Of a stretch of DNA of 64,000 nucleotides, positions 45,009-55,536 are shown in pieces (the stretch's first letter is position 1; each line of letters begins with the position of its first letter). The position numbers and the translations under genes are program-made. Origin of the DNA: Semisulcospira habei (lineage: Eukaryota; Mollusca; Gastropoda; Semisulcospiridae). Location: the NCBI GenBank assembly GCA_036245525.1, contig BTPG01000006.1, forward strand, positions 71,094,964 through 71,158,963. Reading direction: 5' to 3'. The notes below the pieces were generated by a model. The model saw only the letters and a program-made list of their open reading frames with translations. It did not search any database and was not told where the DNA came from.

Positions 45009-45128
45009 TCCCCCACCCCCCCCCCCCCACCCCCCACCCCCACCCGTAAGCATCCCACCTATAACCACCCCAACCCTCTCCCCATCCCCATCCGACAACA
45101 CCCCCCCCACACACACACACACACACAC
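45009..45128 (+). repeat. C-rich tract then (CA)n
   Basis: Runs of C with A breaks, then ACACAC to 45128. Confidence 0.9.
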
Positions 45129-45246
45129 GTGCACGGAAAGTTACTTGCGAACAGTCCCTCTATCTCTAAATGCGCTATCCATTTTCATAATAGATTATCC
45201 ATTTTCATACATAGATTTCGAGTTAATTGTCAAAATACATCTCTCT

Positions 45247-45475
45247 TTAACCCCTTCACTGCCAATAGACACAATTTATGTTTAAGGAGAGACTGTGTTA
45301 AGTCAACAACAAACAACGAGTCCAAGGCGTCAAATATAAACATCATTACATATACAAAGGTGTGCCAGCAAGAGGCATAGATCCTCAAAAGCCCCCGCAA
45401 CTGCGGGGGATCATGAGGGTCTATGTCCCTTGCAGCTGGGGCCTGCTCAGTTTTTCTCGGCAGGGAAGGGGTTAA
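45247..45475. repeat. Foldback FB1 with TTAA ends
   Basis: TTAACCCCTTCACTGCC to GGCAGGGAAGGGGTTAA, TTAA at 45247 and 45472; core 45368-45435. Confidence 0.95.
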
Positions 45476-45600
45476 AGGCACGCAATTCTCAACGTTGAGC
45501 CACAAAGAGACGACAATAACAACAAGGCGCAGATTGCATTTTCCTTTCTGAAAGTGGCACCCGCTATAGAAACAATAACATGGGGTGCTGATTCGAGAAA

Positions 45601-45700
45601 GCAAAAGGCAGCAAGACCAGATTTGTGAAAAGCGATAGTTTCATTGTATTACAATGAAAATCTGGCTATTTATAAACTTGAACTTACTGCCTTTTGCCTT
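45601..45700. repeat. Foldback FB7
   Basis: GCAAAAGGCAGCAAGACCAG to ACTTACTGCCTTTTGC. Confidence 0.9.
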
Positions 45701-45774
45701 CACATAACAAGCAAAAGGACCAGCGATTTTACGTATCAATGAATGATCAGAAAACTAGACTCACACCGAAATCC

Positions 45775-45882
45775 GGTGAGCAGAAGGTCTTCGGTTTTAC
45801 ATCGGCCCACATAGTTGGCCCGCCAGGCACAGCCGTGAACGAGCCAGCCAAGAGTGACGCGACCCGAGGACCTATTGCTCAC
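45775..45882. repeat. Foldback FB8, long-loop copy
   Basis: GGTGAGCAGAAGGTCTTCGG and CCCGAGGACCTATTGCTCACC. Confidence 0.8.
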
Positions 45883-46098
45883 CAAAAAGCAGTTTTGGAT
45901 TTGACTATTTCATGTCCAGCGATCTGCAGACGCTGCATGTGGACCCGGCTTTCACAAAAATGTAAGCAAGCAACTTGCAGACAAACACGAGCTCCGTGTG
46001 TACGTAGTTGGAAAGCGTCACTGCCGGTTTCAATCCTGGATTAACTAACATCATGACTGCTACTGCCGATACCGATCGGCGCATAAGACGTGCGACAA

Positions 46099-46222
46099 GA
46101 GGAATAAAATTAACCCCATGACTGCTGCTGACGATATCGATGGGCGGAAATGACGCGCTGTCGCGCGTCATTTCCGCCCAGCGATATCGTCAGTAGCAGT
46201 CATGGGGTTAATTTTATTCCTC
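46099..46222. repeat. Foldback FB5, near-perfect 124-bp palindrome
   Basis: TTAACCCCATGACTGCTGC, GACGATATCG, GGCGGAAATGACGCG and mirror. TTAA at 46110 and 46208, but the symmetry continues 11 bp outward on both sides (GAGGAATAAAA and TTTTATTCCTC). A partial FB5 copy precedes it (46033-46098). Confidence 0.95.
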
Positions 46223-46268
46223 TTGTTTTATTTCTTTAGGAATCAGACCGAAAATGTTCCCGTCTCGC

Positions 46269-46352
46269 CCACTAAGGGGCAGATCCTCGGAGCAGCGCCA
46301 TCGATGGCAGATCAGCTCAGGTTGACGTCGGTCCGAGGATCTTTTACTCATC
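46269..46352. repeat. Foldback FB8
   Basis: CACTAAGGGGCAGATCCTCG and CGAGGATCTTTTACTCAT. Confidence 0.75.
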
Positions 46353-46448
46353 AGATCAGTTCCTCAGTTGGACGGAGGTCACAGAGGTAAAAATCTACAG
46401 CTGTATACAAGCTTTCTTGATGGTCATAAAAGTACCTTATCCTCAACA

Positions 46449-46645
46449 GGAATCAGTCACGTGACTCAAAAGACGTGATACGATTGGGTCAGAAGAGCCA
46501 CACGTGACTCTTTAACTTATAATTATGCTTGTCCTATTGGTTCACAAAAGTCACCTGTTTTCCCAAAGGAAAGTATTTGTCTTCTTCACTGTCGTGAACT
46601 GAGTCACGTGTCTCTGAAGACATGATACGATTGGATATTTAAGGT
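46449..46645 (+). repeat. Duplicated CACGTG-containing segment
   Basis: TCACGTGACTCAAAAGACG and GTCACGTGTCTCTGAAGAC, each followed by TGATACGATTGG; a further CACGTGACTC at 46501. Three E-box-like CACGTG sites; no gene starts nearby, so a regulatory role is unproven. Confidence 0.6.
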
Positions 46646-46758
46646 CACGTATGGACGGAAGCTAATGGTTCCCATTCCACACAAAAATATTGTTGAACCA
46701 CCAGCCTTCACTCAAATACGTTGTTTACCCTTTCACGTTCTTTCTATAAGCAGATGTG

Positions 46759-46862
46759 GAACAATAGTAATAGTTCAAGGGTGGTGTCAGAACAGCTCAT
46801 TTCGGCCCGCCCCGGCGGCGCCAAGCTGTTCGGGTACTACCCCTAGACTATCACAGAAGACC
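46759..46862. repeat. Foldback FB2, diverged
   Basis: TAGTTCAAGGGTGGTGTCAG and CGGGTACTACCCCTAGACTA. Confidence 0.75.
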
Positions 46863-46887
46863 CGTTTCCTCATTGGAAATGCTGTCA

Positions 46888-46968
46888 ACAACTCAAACTC
46901 CCAGAACTAAATAACTTCCATTCTATAGAATGGAAGTCATTTAGTTCTGGGAGTTTAATACGAGTTAA
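46888..46968. repeat. Foldback FB11, copy 1
   Basis: CTCCCAGAACTAAATAACTT, CATTCTATAGAATG and mirror; right end ACGAGTTAA. Confidence 0.92.
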
Positions 46969-47035
46969 TGTGACAACACCCAATTGGGAAGAAGTTCACA
47001 ACTTGAGACGAAGTTCACTTTAGTTTTAACTCTTT

Positions 47036-47108
47036 AACTCCCAGAACTAAATGACTTCTATTCTATAGAATGGAAGTCATTTAGTTCTGTGAGCTTTACA
47101 AGAGTTAA
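47036..47108. repeat. Foldback FB11, copy 2, TTAA at both ends
   Basis: TTAACTCTTTAACTCCCAG to CTTTACAAGAGTTAA. Both copies are followed by GACAACACCCA..TTGG.AAGAAGTTCAC, so the segment is a tandem duplication. This copy lies 39 bp downstream of the gene B stop codon. Confidence 0.92.
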
Positions 47109-47146
47109 AGCGACAACACCCACTTGGAAAGAAGTTCACTTTCGCG

Positions 47147-47389
47147 TTACGCTATTTCTGATGAAACGCTGGGATCGGGTTCTTCAGTGTCCTGAATGCT
47201 CAGGAGGAAAGCTGACATGGCTCTGCATATGTTCTCATTCCTTCGCACGTTCGCGGCTACCAGTGCGTCATGGACGGTGTAGAACACCTTCTCCTTTCCC
47301 CAGGTGTCGAAAAACTTGGCGCGGCTCAGCGTGGCCATCGTTCCCGAAGGTATGGCGGCTAGAAACACATCCACGCCAGCACCAGCGAA
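47147..47389 (-). CDS. Gene B terminal exon (STAS end and C-tail)
   Basis: Acceptor gcctttttttcag; stop at 47147-47149. Codes for FAGAGVDVFLAAIPSG, KFFDTWGKEKVFYTVHDAL, then a tail ending TEEPDPSVSSEIA that gene A lacks. The tail does not end in a clear PDZ-binding motif. Confidence 0.93.
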   Translation of the reverse strand, partial: FAGAGVDVFLAAIPSGTMATLSRAKFFDTWGKEKVFYTVHDALVAANVRRNENICRAMSAFLLSIQDTEEPDPSVSSEIA

Positions 47390-47505
47390 CTGAAAAAAAG
47401 GCCGAATTGCACGTAATTTTCAATAGCCAGCACCTACCTAAAGTAGTCTCAGCCTGCATGACTTTGAGCTGTTTTCAGCAAAATATTTCAATGCAGAGGG
47501 GCAGT

Positions 47506-47576
47506 TCCCAATGCGCAAAAGGTCATCGGACCGGCGTCGGCAGCCGATGGCCGCGCCGGCCCAATGGCACTGTATT
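47506..47576. repeat. Foldback FB8 in the last intron of gene B
   Basis: CCAATGCGCAAAAGGTCATC, with GCCGATGGCCGCGCCGGCCC; partly mirrored. Confidence 0.7.
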
Positions 47577-47974
47577 GGTTGGCAGTTACTGGCCTCGAAC
47601 TGGGGGTTTGCCCAGGTCTGCGTTGTATAAGACAGCCTAGTGCTCAAGCAAAATACTTAATAATGCGCAAAGTGATTAGTATAATGCGCTGCTTCAGAGA
47701 GCGGAAACTTTATAGGAGAGTAACCGCACCATATTCAGCTCTATACCACCCCCTTCACTGCCAATGGACGCAGTTTGTTTTCCTTGAGATCCACTGTGAC
47801 AAACATGGGATGATCGTTGAGCAGTTGGTTACTTCCTAACACGATGCTATTTACTTACCACCGCATGTCCATGGTCATCTCATGCCTGTACTGAAATCTT
47901 ATGTGTCACTAGCCAAACCAGTCATGGCGAGAAGTGATAATACATTCTCCGCCGTAACAGGAATGTCATCTTAC

Positions 47975-48114
47975 CTGCAAAATACTAAGTTCCAGTACGT
48001 CAATCCCCGCCACGTCAATATACGTCATGGGCGAGCAGTCGATGATCAGGTGGTGCACGGACTCAAGTTGGGTCGAGGCGTGGTAAGATAATGATGTCAC
48101 CGAGTCGCAGCGGC
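47975..48114 (-). CDS. Gene B coding exon 9 (STAS, middle part)
   Basis: Acceptor ttgacgccag, donor gtaaga; 140 nt. Codes for RCDSVTSLSYHAS, HHLIIDCSPMTYIDVAGID and VLELSILQ. The IDCS and IDVAG blocks form the central strand and helix of the STAS fold. Gene A has no intron on either side of this block. Confidence 0.92.
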
Positions 48115-48482
48115 CTGGCGTCAAAATCAGTGAAAGGTTGAGGGATTAATAAAGTATTATTGTATTGTATAAAAGTCGATTGCCGGAAATCAAAAATAGG
48201 TCAGAATTGCACGTGTTTCGAAGTAAACGGCACCGCATGATTGTCCGGGCTTTTAACCCACTGTTTTCCCCTAAATGCGATGACCTTTGGCCTATATCTT
48301 ATTGCCGAAAGACGTCTATTGAGCGAACAGACAATTTTCCAGATCTATAAACCAGAAGAAGGCCAAAATACGCGCGTCTATTGAAAGCAAATGCGGATTA
48401 AAAAAAACAAACAAACAGGCGATATCGCATCCGTAGTGCTTTGTCGGTACCGGCTTTCGCATGCTTGTTCAGGCTTTTACTT

Positions 48483-48702
48483 TTAACCCGTTTCATCCTG
48501 ACACGCTACTACTTTTAAAATTAATTTGACTAGGATATAGTTCAAGGGTGGTGCCAGAATAGCTTGGCGCCTGTGGCGCCAAGCTATTCTGGCACCACCC
48601 TTGAACTAAAATGTTTGTTCTGAATCCTAATCTGTGATGTGGCCTTCATAGGACAATACGCAAATTTTTTTTTTAAATCAGCCTCAGGATGTAATGGGTC
48701 AA
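48483..48702. repeat. Foldback FB2, divergent body
   Basis: TTAACCCGTTTCATCC; TAGTTCAAGGGTGGTGCCAG and mirror; right end GGATGTAATGGGTCAA. A close relative is 54501-54751. Confidence 0.9.
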
Positions 48703-48770
48703 TCCACTGCGCCAAAAGACTCTCACTGAAGTTGAAACTACTTCTGATTTATATATATCGTCCATTCGCA

Positions 48771-48915
48771 AACCAGCTAATCTGGCACTACTCTTGAATT
48801 ATCATGGTCGATCAACCCTCTCTGCAAATGGTGCATAGTCGTTGGGTGACACCCCCCCCCCCCCCCCCCCCCACCCCCCAAAAGTTTGGAAACGCGGCTT
48901 CGGGATTAAATAGGA
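48771..48915. repeat. Foldback FB2, right half with poly-C insert
   Basis: CAGCTAATCTGGCACTACTC, TGACACC, a 22-bp C run at 48851-48872, then CTTCGGGATTAAATAGG. Confidence 0.8.
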
Positions 48916-48939
48916 TAGAAGTGATTGAGTTTGCAAGGG

Positions 48940-48941
48940 AG

Positions 48942-48979
<38 letters not shown>

Positions 48980-49310
48980 ACATTGCTTAACGTCCCGACA
49001 GCAACAAGACTTTCTCAGGACGTGCCTGCACTGCTTGTGAAAAAATAAAAAAATAAACAGAATATTGAATGTATGTCGCCAGCCGGTCAAATACGTTAAA
49101 TAAACCTACGATATGGGGCCTAAATAAAGCTAAGACCATTTAGCAACACACATCCAATATCAAGAGCTACAGGCAACGCAGACAGTAGGGAGAGTTTAAA
49201 AAAGGAAAATACAGGTGAATGGACCAAGGGTAGACAGAAACACATGGCCCAGAATAGAGAGGAAAACCCACCCTGTGGAGCTGACCAGGGTGACCCTGAG
49301 AACTAAAAAG
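48940..49310 (-). mobile_element. Retroelement 3' end with (CAAT)n tail
   Basis: Minus strand ends GGGACGTTAAGCAATGTA then (CAAT)n at 48943-48978. Body shows no frame that I recognise. Confidence 0.6.
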
Positions 49311-49324
49311 TAGTTAACGCCACC

Positions 49325-49488
49325 CAAGTCCCCCAGATGCCAAGATGGGCCACACCTGGGGACAGCTGGAGAGACTCGCCCAGGACAGAGACGGCTGGAG
49401 GGACCTTGTCGGCGGCCTATGCCCCAGGGGGGGGGGGGGGGGGGGGTGATGGGCGTAAGTAAAAAGTAAAAGTAAGTCCCCCAGGGCA
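49325..49488 (+). mobile_element. LINE 3' end (extreme C-terminus)
   Basis: Frame reads KMGHTWGQLERLAQDRDGWR, DLVGGLCPR, a common LINE protein ending, interrupted by a G run (49429-49446), then GATGGGCGTAAGTAAAAAGT. Confidence 0.75.
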
Positions 49489-49531
49489 GACCCGGGTGGG
49501 GAGTCGCAAGGGAGGAGGACAGAACACTGAC

Positions 49532-49689
49532 CTATTTTCGGCACGCGTTGTTCCGGCGTGGGTTCTGACACGGAGATCTCCATCTCGAGCGCAATGTGCT
49601 TGTCTCGTGTCTTGCTGGGTGTGAACACCATGGAAAACAGCTGTGACTTGAACCGCTCAGCACTGGCGAAAAACAGCTGCGAATCGAAC
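49532..49689 (-). CDS. Gene B coding exon 8 (STAS, first part)
   Basis: Acceptor attacctgcag, donor gtcagt. Codes for FDSQLFFASAERFKSQLF, then the variable region of the STAS domain (SVSEPTPEQRVPKIG), longer than in gene A. The last G of the exon joins GC at the start of the next to give Gly. Confidence 0.93.
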
Positions 49690-49744
49690 CTGCAGGTAAT
49701 AATAAAGATGCATCGTTCTGAAATAAACCGTTCACAAAGTGAAC

Positions 49745-49798
49745 ACATCCGAGACGTGCCGGATCCAGACTGATGCGGCGCGTCTTGGCTGCGTCAAA
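49745..49798. repeat. Foldback FB3, shortened
   Basis: ATCCGAGACGTGCCGGATCC and GATGCGGCGCGTCTTGG. Confidence 0.75.
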
Positions 49799-49809
49799 CC
49801 ATTCAGCTA

Positions 49810-49889
49810 GTAATAATAATAATAAGAGGAAGAAGAAGAAAAGAAGAAGAAGAAGAAGGAAGAAGAAGAAGAAGGAAGAAGAAGAAGAA
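49810..49889 (+). repeat. (AAT)n then (GAA)n
   Basis: Short AAT run followed by AGAAGAAG with GGA breaks. Confidence 0.9.
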
Positions 49890-50070
49890 ATAGCTAGCAG
49901 TTATATCGCATTTAATCCCCAAAAGCAACGGGTTTTAAGCGCGTTACAAAAAAATGTATGTATGCAGAATCTCACAACCTTTAAACAAATTTAATCTACG
50001 CACATACATTCAACTGAAACACACATTAGAAAACCATCCCAAGTGAAAGGCATTTTGATGATGCTGATGC

Positions 50071-50268
50071 GCCACCACGATGGTGCTACACGGTCAACAA
50101 ACGGAAGAGCTAAGATCAAGGCCACCACGATGGTGCTAAACGGTCAGCAAAAGGAGGACCTAAGATCAAGGCCACCATGATGGTGCTACATGGTCAACAG
50201 AAGGAAGACCCAAGATCAGCACCGCCGCGATGGCGCTACACGGTCAACAAATGCAAGACCTGTGATCG
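50071..50268 (+). repeat. 50-bp tandem repeat, 4 units
   Basis: Units start at 50071, 50121, 50171 and 50221 with GCCACCACGATGGTGCTACA, CGGTCAACAAACGGAAGA. Not in a coding frame of gene B; it lies in its exon 7-8 intron. Confidence 0.93.
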
Positions 50269-50294
50269 TCCAAGCTCTATACAACTGTGAAAGA

Positions 50295-50395
50295 ATCCAA
50301 CCATGATAGCTCATAATAGTTCAAGGGCGGTATCAGAATGCTTGGAGTCTCTAGGAGCCAGGCTATTTTCTGGCACCACCCTTTACGTATCTGTC
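50295..50395. repeat. Foldback FB2, decayed
   Basis: AATAGTTCAAGGGCGGTATC and TTTCTGGCACCACCCTTTA. Confidence 0.7.
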
Positions 50396-50472
50396 TTCCG
50401 GACTGTAATGTACTCAGTATTTTCAAAAGGAAGGTCCAGAATTCAGTTATATCGACCCCAGTACGCATTGCT

Positions 50473-50686
50473 TTAACCCTTCTAGCCCCAAGGTCCCATT
50501 TCTCAAATTTAGGAGGTGTTGCCTAACGACTATGTACCAGTTGCAGGAGATGGCTTGATCATGATAAATCAAGGGTAGTGCCAGATTAGCTTGGCGCCTT
50601 CAGGCGCCAAGCTAATCTGGCACTACCCTTGATTTATCATGGTCAAGCCATCTCCTGCTGTAGGGATCCGGGGCTAAAAGGGTTAA
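50473..50686. repeat. Foldback FB2, full copy
   Basis: TTAACCCTTCTAGCCCC to GGGGCTAAAAGGGTTAA; long perfect arms, tip TTGGCGCCTTCAGGCGCCAA. Confidence 0.95.
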
Positions 50687-50713
50687 CGTGGCAAGCGTAC
50701 ACGAGTGGTAAAA

Positions 50714-50811
50714 TCAACCCACTGGCTGTCCGTAGCGCCGGCTTCAGTTTTGTCAAAGGTAATTCCTGCAGGAACTGAACTGCCTTGACAAAAAGCACCA
50801 CGAATGGTTAA
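50714..50811. repeat. Foldback FB4
   Basis: TCAACCCACTGGCTGTCCG to CCACGAATGGTTAA. Confidence 0.8.
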
Positions 50812-50813
50812 GG

Positions 50814-50988
50814 TTAAACGCCCCGACGCACTACAGCAGGAGATGGATCAACCATGTCAATTCAGTCAAGGGTATTGCAGGGGGGACTTGGCGCCTGAGT
50901 ATCTGGGCCGACCCATCTCCTGAAACTTGTACACTACATAGTCATTAGGTGACAAAATCAGTTTGGAAAATGCGGCCAAATGGTTTAA
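50814..50988. repeat. Foldback FB2, stem partly lost
   Basis: TTAAACGCCCCGACGCAC to AAATGGTTTAA; begins 2 bp after the FB4 TTAA. Confidence 0.85.
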
Positions 50989-51151
50989 CGCCTTGCAGAA
51001 TACAGAATAAGGGGAAGCAATCAGCGCTTGACAAACGATAAAAGAATCGATTAAATCCCTTCGACCACGACACGCCTGGTACAGGAGGAGGTAAATGGCA
51101 ATAAAATGGAACAAAAAAAAAAACAAACATAACAGCTCTTAATTGAAAACC

Positions 51152-51221
51152 GTGTGTTAGTCTGTGATTTTGGACCCTACACCGCACGCTGTAAGGTCCC
51201 AGACTGACAGACCTGCACACA
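51152..51221. repeat. Foldback FB6
   Basis: GTTAGTCTGTGATTTTGGAC and TAAGGTCCCAGACTGACAGA. Confidence 0.8.
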
Positions 51222-51369
51222 TAAAAACTTATCCCCGTCAAAGAAACGAGAAAGGCAAAGCCATTATGGCTCACGTGCATGATCGATTTACATGTGTGTG
51301 ACCTTTGTGACAAGGGCTGGCTTCTGCAGCAGCAAAATCCATGTTTTCTGAAGATGTAAGCATTTTTCA

Positions 51370-52240
51370 CACATCTGTCAACCCCCCGTGACACTTGACC
51401 TTAGTGATGAGTCGACTAAATTAGTATGCATAGGAAGGTCTTATCATCAACTATCTTTGTACCAAATTTGGTTGAAAAATTTGCCAAAATTTGGGAATAT
51501 CTACAATTGTATCAAAAATCAGCATTTTACACACATTTGCCAGCGTCTTGTGACCCTTGACCTTTCCAAGGGGTCACCCAAATTAGTATGCATAGATAGG
51601 TCTTACCATCAGGTATCTCTGTACCAAATTTGGGTTTGAAGTTGTGAGTAGTATTTGAGAAAAAAATTCTTTTGCCCAAATATGGCTATTTAGACCTATT
51701 CCTGAGTTCTCATGACCCTTGACCTTTCCGAGGGATCAACCAAATTAGTGTGCATAGAAAGGTCTTCCTACAATGTAACATTGAACCAAGTTAGGGTTTG
51801 AAGTTGTGAATAGTATTTGAGAAAAAACATCTTTTGTCAAAATATGGCTGGTTTTCACTATTTCCTGAGCTCTTGTGACCCTTGACCTTTCCAAGGGATC
51901 AACCAAATTAGGCATCATCAGGTGTCTTTGTAGCAAGTTTGGGTTTGAACTGTGAATAGTATTTGAGAAAAAATAAATTATGTCAAAATATAGCTATTTT
52001 TTACCTATTTCCTGTGACCTGGACCTTTGTGAGAGGTCACTCAAATTGGTATGTTTAGAAAGGTCTTACCACACAGTATCTTTGGGCAACTTTTGAAGAA
52101 TGTGGCTTGAATAGTCTCCGAGAAAATGTCAACGTTAAATTTTACCACGGACGACGGCGGACGGACGAAGGAAGGTCGACGAACGGACGACCACTGACCC
52201 AAACATAGACTCACTTTTGTTTCGCACGTGAGCCAATAAA
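51370..52240. repeat. 0.9-1.0-kb dispersed repeat with inner about 150-bp units, copy 1
   Basis: Repeated blocks carry GTGACCCTTGACCTTTCC, CAACCAAATTAGT, TGCATAGAAAGGTCTTACC and TTGAGAAAAAACATCTTTTG. The right end has TTTACCACGGACGACGG, a GGACGA mini-array, then ACTCACTTTTGTTTCGCACG. Copy 2 at 59620-60655. In the gene B exon 7-8 intron. Confidence 0.85.
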
Positions 52241-52257
52241 TGTCTTCGTAAAACACT

Positions 52258-52474
52258 TTTAAAACCCATTTAGCCGCTACGCACTACCGCAGGAAGTGGA
52301 TCGACCATGAAAGCTCATGGGTAGTGCCAGATTAGCTTGGCGCCTTCAGGCGTCAAGCTAATCCGGCACTACCCTTAAATTATCATGCTTGATCCATCGC
52401 CTGCAATTGGTACACAGTCGCTACGTGACACCTCTAGAATTTGATAAATGGAGCCTTTGTTTTAAATGGGTTAA
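52258..52474. repeat. Foldback FB2
   Basis: AAACCCATTTAGCCGC to TAAATGGGTTAA; tip GCGCCTTCAGGCGTC. Confidence 0.92.
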
Positions 52475-52691
52475 TTCTGAAGTGAATTAAATGAAGCCCG
52501 CCACTCTACAAGAGAAACTGTACGGGCCTGTGGAGGCACTACAGAAGACCACAGATTTCATTTTGAGAGCCAAACTCCAAGTGTGACGGCGTTCGAGAAG
52601 AAGAAGAAGAAGAAGTGAATTAAATCTTGTGATAACGAAAAACAGATACAGTGCGAAGTAACAAACAAAATAAAAGACTCTAACTGGAAAA

Positions 52692-52764
52692 GTCTGCTGG
52701 TCCGTGATTTTGTACCTTACGGCTGAGAAGATGAAGGTCCATAATCACAGACCCACACATTTAT
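52692..52764. repeat. Foldback FB6
   Basis: GCTGGTCCGTGATTTTGTAC and AGGTCCATAATCACAGACC. Confidence 0.8.
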
Positions 52765-52766
52765 TA

Positions 52767-54150
52767 ACAAGATGAGGATTTCATCCCAAAGTCTACCGTA
52801 TTGTTTGGAGCTCACGTGCGTTTTTCTTTTAGAAACATTTAGAGTTGTTTATATTTTTAAGCTTATCCTTCTGATCTATTTCCATTCTCTCTAAGCCAAC
52901 CTCTTATCAACAAACACGCCGGCGTAAAACAAATAAAGACGGACTGACACACGGCGCTTCCCGCCATTAGTACACTCTGTGGGCTGGTGTACTGCGACAG
53001 GAATTCTGAGAGAAGAAGAATAACACGAGTAGCAAAATGACGTCACAATAAGCTTCACGTCATGGCATGGCTAGTCTCACAACGCCGTGTACACAGTAAC
53101 GAATTTGATGTTTTTTACGTCACTCATCCAAAAGGCACGCAGCCTCTTCCAGGGCTGACTGTTTTCTTCCACACAGCCTCTGCCAGGGCTGACTGTTTGA
53201 TGGGAGTATATAGTGGATCCAAAACTTGCACAAATGAATTAATTATTATTCAATAAGCTGAAGAGATACAACGCTAGATTACGAGATCATCCAATGGTCA
53301 TTTCAAAGCTAGCTATATCCCAAATTCCAAGCGAATAAAACGAAAATTACGGACTCAAATGTGGGTCAACCGACTTTTTAATAAGCGGTCTTCCTAACTC
53401 AAACTGTCAGAGAGAGAGAGAGGGAGCTTTGAGTCAGTTCATGTAGTATAACAATGACGTGTCTGGTGCTTTGCGTCACTTCAGCAACAATGTATAACAA
53501 CAGCAACAATGTATAATGTTGCTAGCGCTTTTACGTCATCGTCACTGTCTGAAGTCGAGAATTCTTCGTTTCGACATTTTTTTTTCTGCGAGGAATTTTT
53601 TTTCTTTTCACGGTACGAAAACATTGAATAAGTACAAAGCTGATTAACGAACTAATCCAATATCTTTCTCGAAGCTAGCTGTATTCCAAATTTCAAATGA
53701 ATATAACACAAATTACGGACTCATATGCGGGCCAACCGACTTTCTATAAACGGCAATTTTTCTTTTTAATGAGTAATCCTGTTGAAAAATGCTGAAAAGT
53801 ACTCCGAAATACGTCTTGAAGGAAGAATTTCCTAAAGTTTCAGACCTTACGTACACAAAGACAGGAGAAAGTCGTGTACACATACACACACACACACTCT
53901 CACACACACACACACACACACACACGGCACACACGCACACACACACACACACACATACACACACGGCGTTTCCCGCCAAATGAGCGTACCGACAGCGCGG
54001 TTAGCGTAGCTAGGCATGACGTAGTTTTTATCGTGTTATTTCACTGTCAAGAGTCTGATGTGTGCCCGCCTATGTTCGTCATTTGCATGCTACGGAACGT
54101 GCTCCGACCAGTCCCATCTCAAAGTCTACCGTATTTTCAATACGGTAGAC
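52767..54150. repeat. 1.5-kb dispersed repeat, copy 2
   Basis: Same landmarks as 21655-23204, with (CA)n at 53885-53965. Its right end, GTCTACCGTATTTTCAATAC plus GGTAGAC, is itself a small palindrome. Lies 73 bp from the donor side of gene B exon 7. Confidence 0.75.
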
Positions 54151-54223
54151 AAGAAGGGAAAAAAAGGATTCAACGCTCCCAGCGGCACGGACCAACACAC
54201 TGACGCAAAATGTCTCCGTGTAC

Positions 54224-54474
54224 CTAAAGATCCTAACCCCAGGAATCTGCTCAATGCCCTTGTGGCACATGGGGATGATGACGTCCTCGTTGGGCGCTTT
54301 GCCGAGCAGCGTCCCGTCCGCCATCTTGCTCACCGTGAGCACGGTGAGCATGGAGAAGCCCACGCCCACGAAAAGCCCCACGTCAAGGTCGTCCGCAATG
54401 CTCACGAGCGCTGTCAGCAGCCAGATGAAGAAGTCAGGTTTGTTGATGCGCCACAGGGACCGTAACTGGCGGGC
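54224..54474 (-). CDS. Gene B coding exon 7
   Basis: Acceptor ctgttctccag, donor gtacac; 251 nt as in gene A. Codes for ARQLRSLWRINKPDFFIW, DDLDVGLFVGVGFSML and GIEQIPGVRIFR at the junction with the STAS domain. Confidence 0.95.
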
Positions 54475-54500
54475 CTGGAGAACAGTAGGTCAGTAGATAG

Positions 54501-54751
54501 ATTAACTCCCTTGGCTCCTATTTGATATCGCCGATTAGCCCTTTTCATCATTGCTTCAAATACATGTGACTGACAGTTCAAGTGTGGTGCCAGAATAGCT
54601 TGGTGCCTGGGGCGCCAAGCTATTCTGGCATCATCCTTGAACTAAAACAGTTGATCTGTCTCCTAATCTCCTCAACTCTGAATCTGTAATGTAACCTTCA
54701 TAAGACAACTTAGCAAATTTTTAAAAATCAGCCTCAGGGTGTAATGGGTTA
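54501..54751. repeat. Foldback FB2, divergent body
   Basis: TTAACTCCCTTGGCTCC; CAGTTCAAGTGTGGTGCCAG and mirror; right AGGGTGTAATGGGTTA. Confidence 0.85.
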
Positions 54752-54757
54752 GGCGGA

Positions 54758-54819
54758 AAAGACGCCGGGTTACAGGTCTTTTCCGTGGAGCGGTATCGTC
54801 AATAGCAGTCAAGGGGTTA
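54758..54819. repeat. Foldback FB5, right half
   Basis: CGGAAAAGACGCCGGG, TCTTTTCCG, then GTATCGTCAATAGCAGTCAA and GGGGTTAA. Confidence 0.75.
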
Positions 54820-54877
54820 AATAAACATCTCAAAACAGCCAGTGAGTGTTGCACCATGCACCAAGAGCATATCAGTT

Positions 54878-54962
54878 TTGCTAAGCGTCTCATTTGAACA
54901 GACGTATACTTGTAGCAGTGTCACTCTCCGAGTGCGTCTACCTATGGAAAACTCCCGCAAAC
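54878..54962. repeat. Foldback FB9, right half
   Basis: GCGTCTCATTTGAACAGACG and CTCCGAGTGCGTCTACC. Confidence 0.75.
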
Positions 54963-55164
54963 GGTGCGAGTTTGTGCATACCTTTTTATTATTGCACCTC
55001 ATCGCCAGCTAGCGACAAGGACAAGGTATAGACTACAGGAAACTTCCCGAACCTCTAAAAGATATAATTGACTGCTTACGTAGGCCCTTATATCTATATG
55101 TCTTGGCGTTCAGTGGCTGGTTTCCCGTGGTATGTAGGACTGTATCTGTGAACAATCACTTCAT

Positions 55165-55238
55165 ATCAACGCGTTCGAGACGTGCCGCATACGGACACGC
55201 CAGCAATATGCCACGTATACGGATGCGTCACGAGTTAA
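55165..55238. repeat. Foldback FB3
   Basis: ACGCGTTCGAGACGTGCCGC to GGATGCGTCACGAGTTAA; the last segment is repeated once more to 55260. Confidence 0.85.
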
Positions 55239-55333
55239 CGTCGGATGCGTCATGAGTTTACGTACTTGTAGTCTTTACCGTCCATCAACAACACGTCCTC
55301 GTGTCTTGCATGTATGACTTGTCCACAGCAGCG

Positions 55334-55425
55334 TTAACACTTTGCCTGTCGGTAGCGGTTTTTGTCGCGACGATTCCTATAGGAATCGTCGCGACAAAAA
55401 CCTCTACCGACAGTCAAAGGGTTAA
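55334..55425. repeat. Foldback FB4, TTAA at both ends
   Basis: TTAACACTTTGCCTGTCGG to CAGTCAAAGGGTTAA; near-perfect stem with TTGTCGCGACGATTCC. Confidence 0.95.
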
Positions 55426-55536
55426 CTCTCTGATGCACGCAGCCACCGGTACTGATCACAGTAGAAGACGTTTACTGTATGCACAAGAGGGGGGTCAGGG
55501 AAGGCGGCCGTCCCTCAGACACTACCGACGCCTTAC

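Noticed and set aside
45694..46044. 116-codon plus-strand frame
   Set aside because: It runs through FB8 and FB5 remnants and matches no family I recognise.
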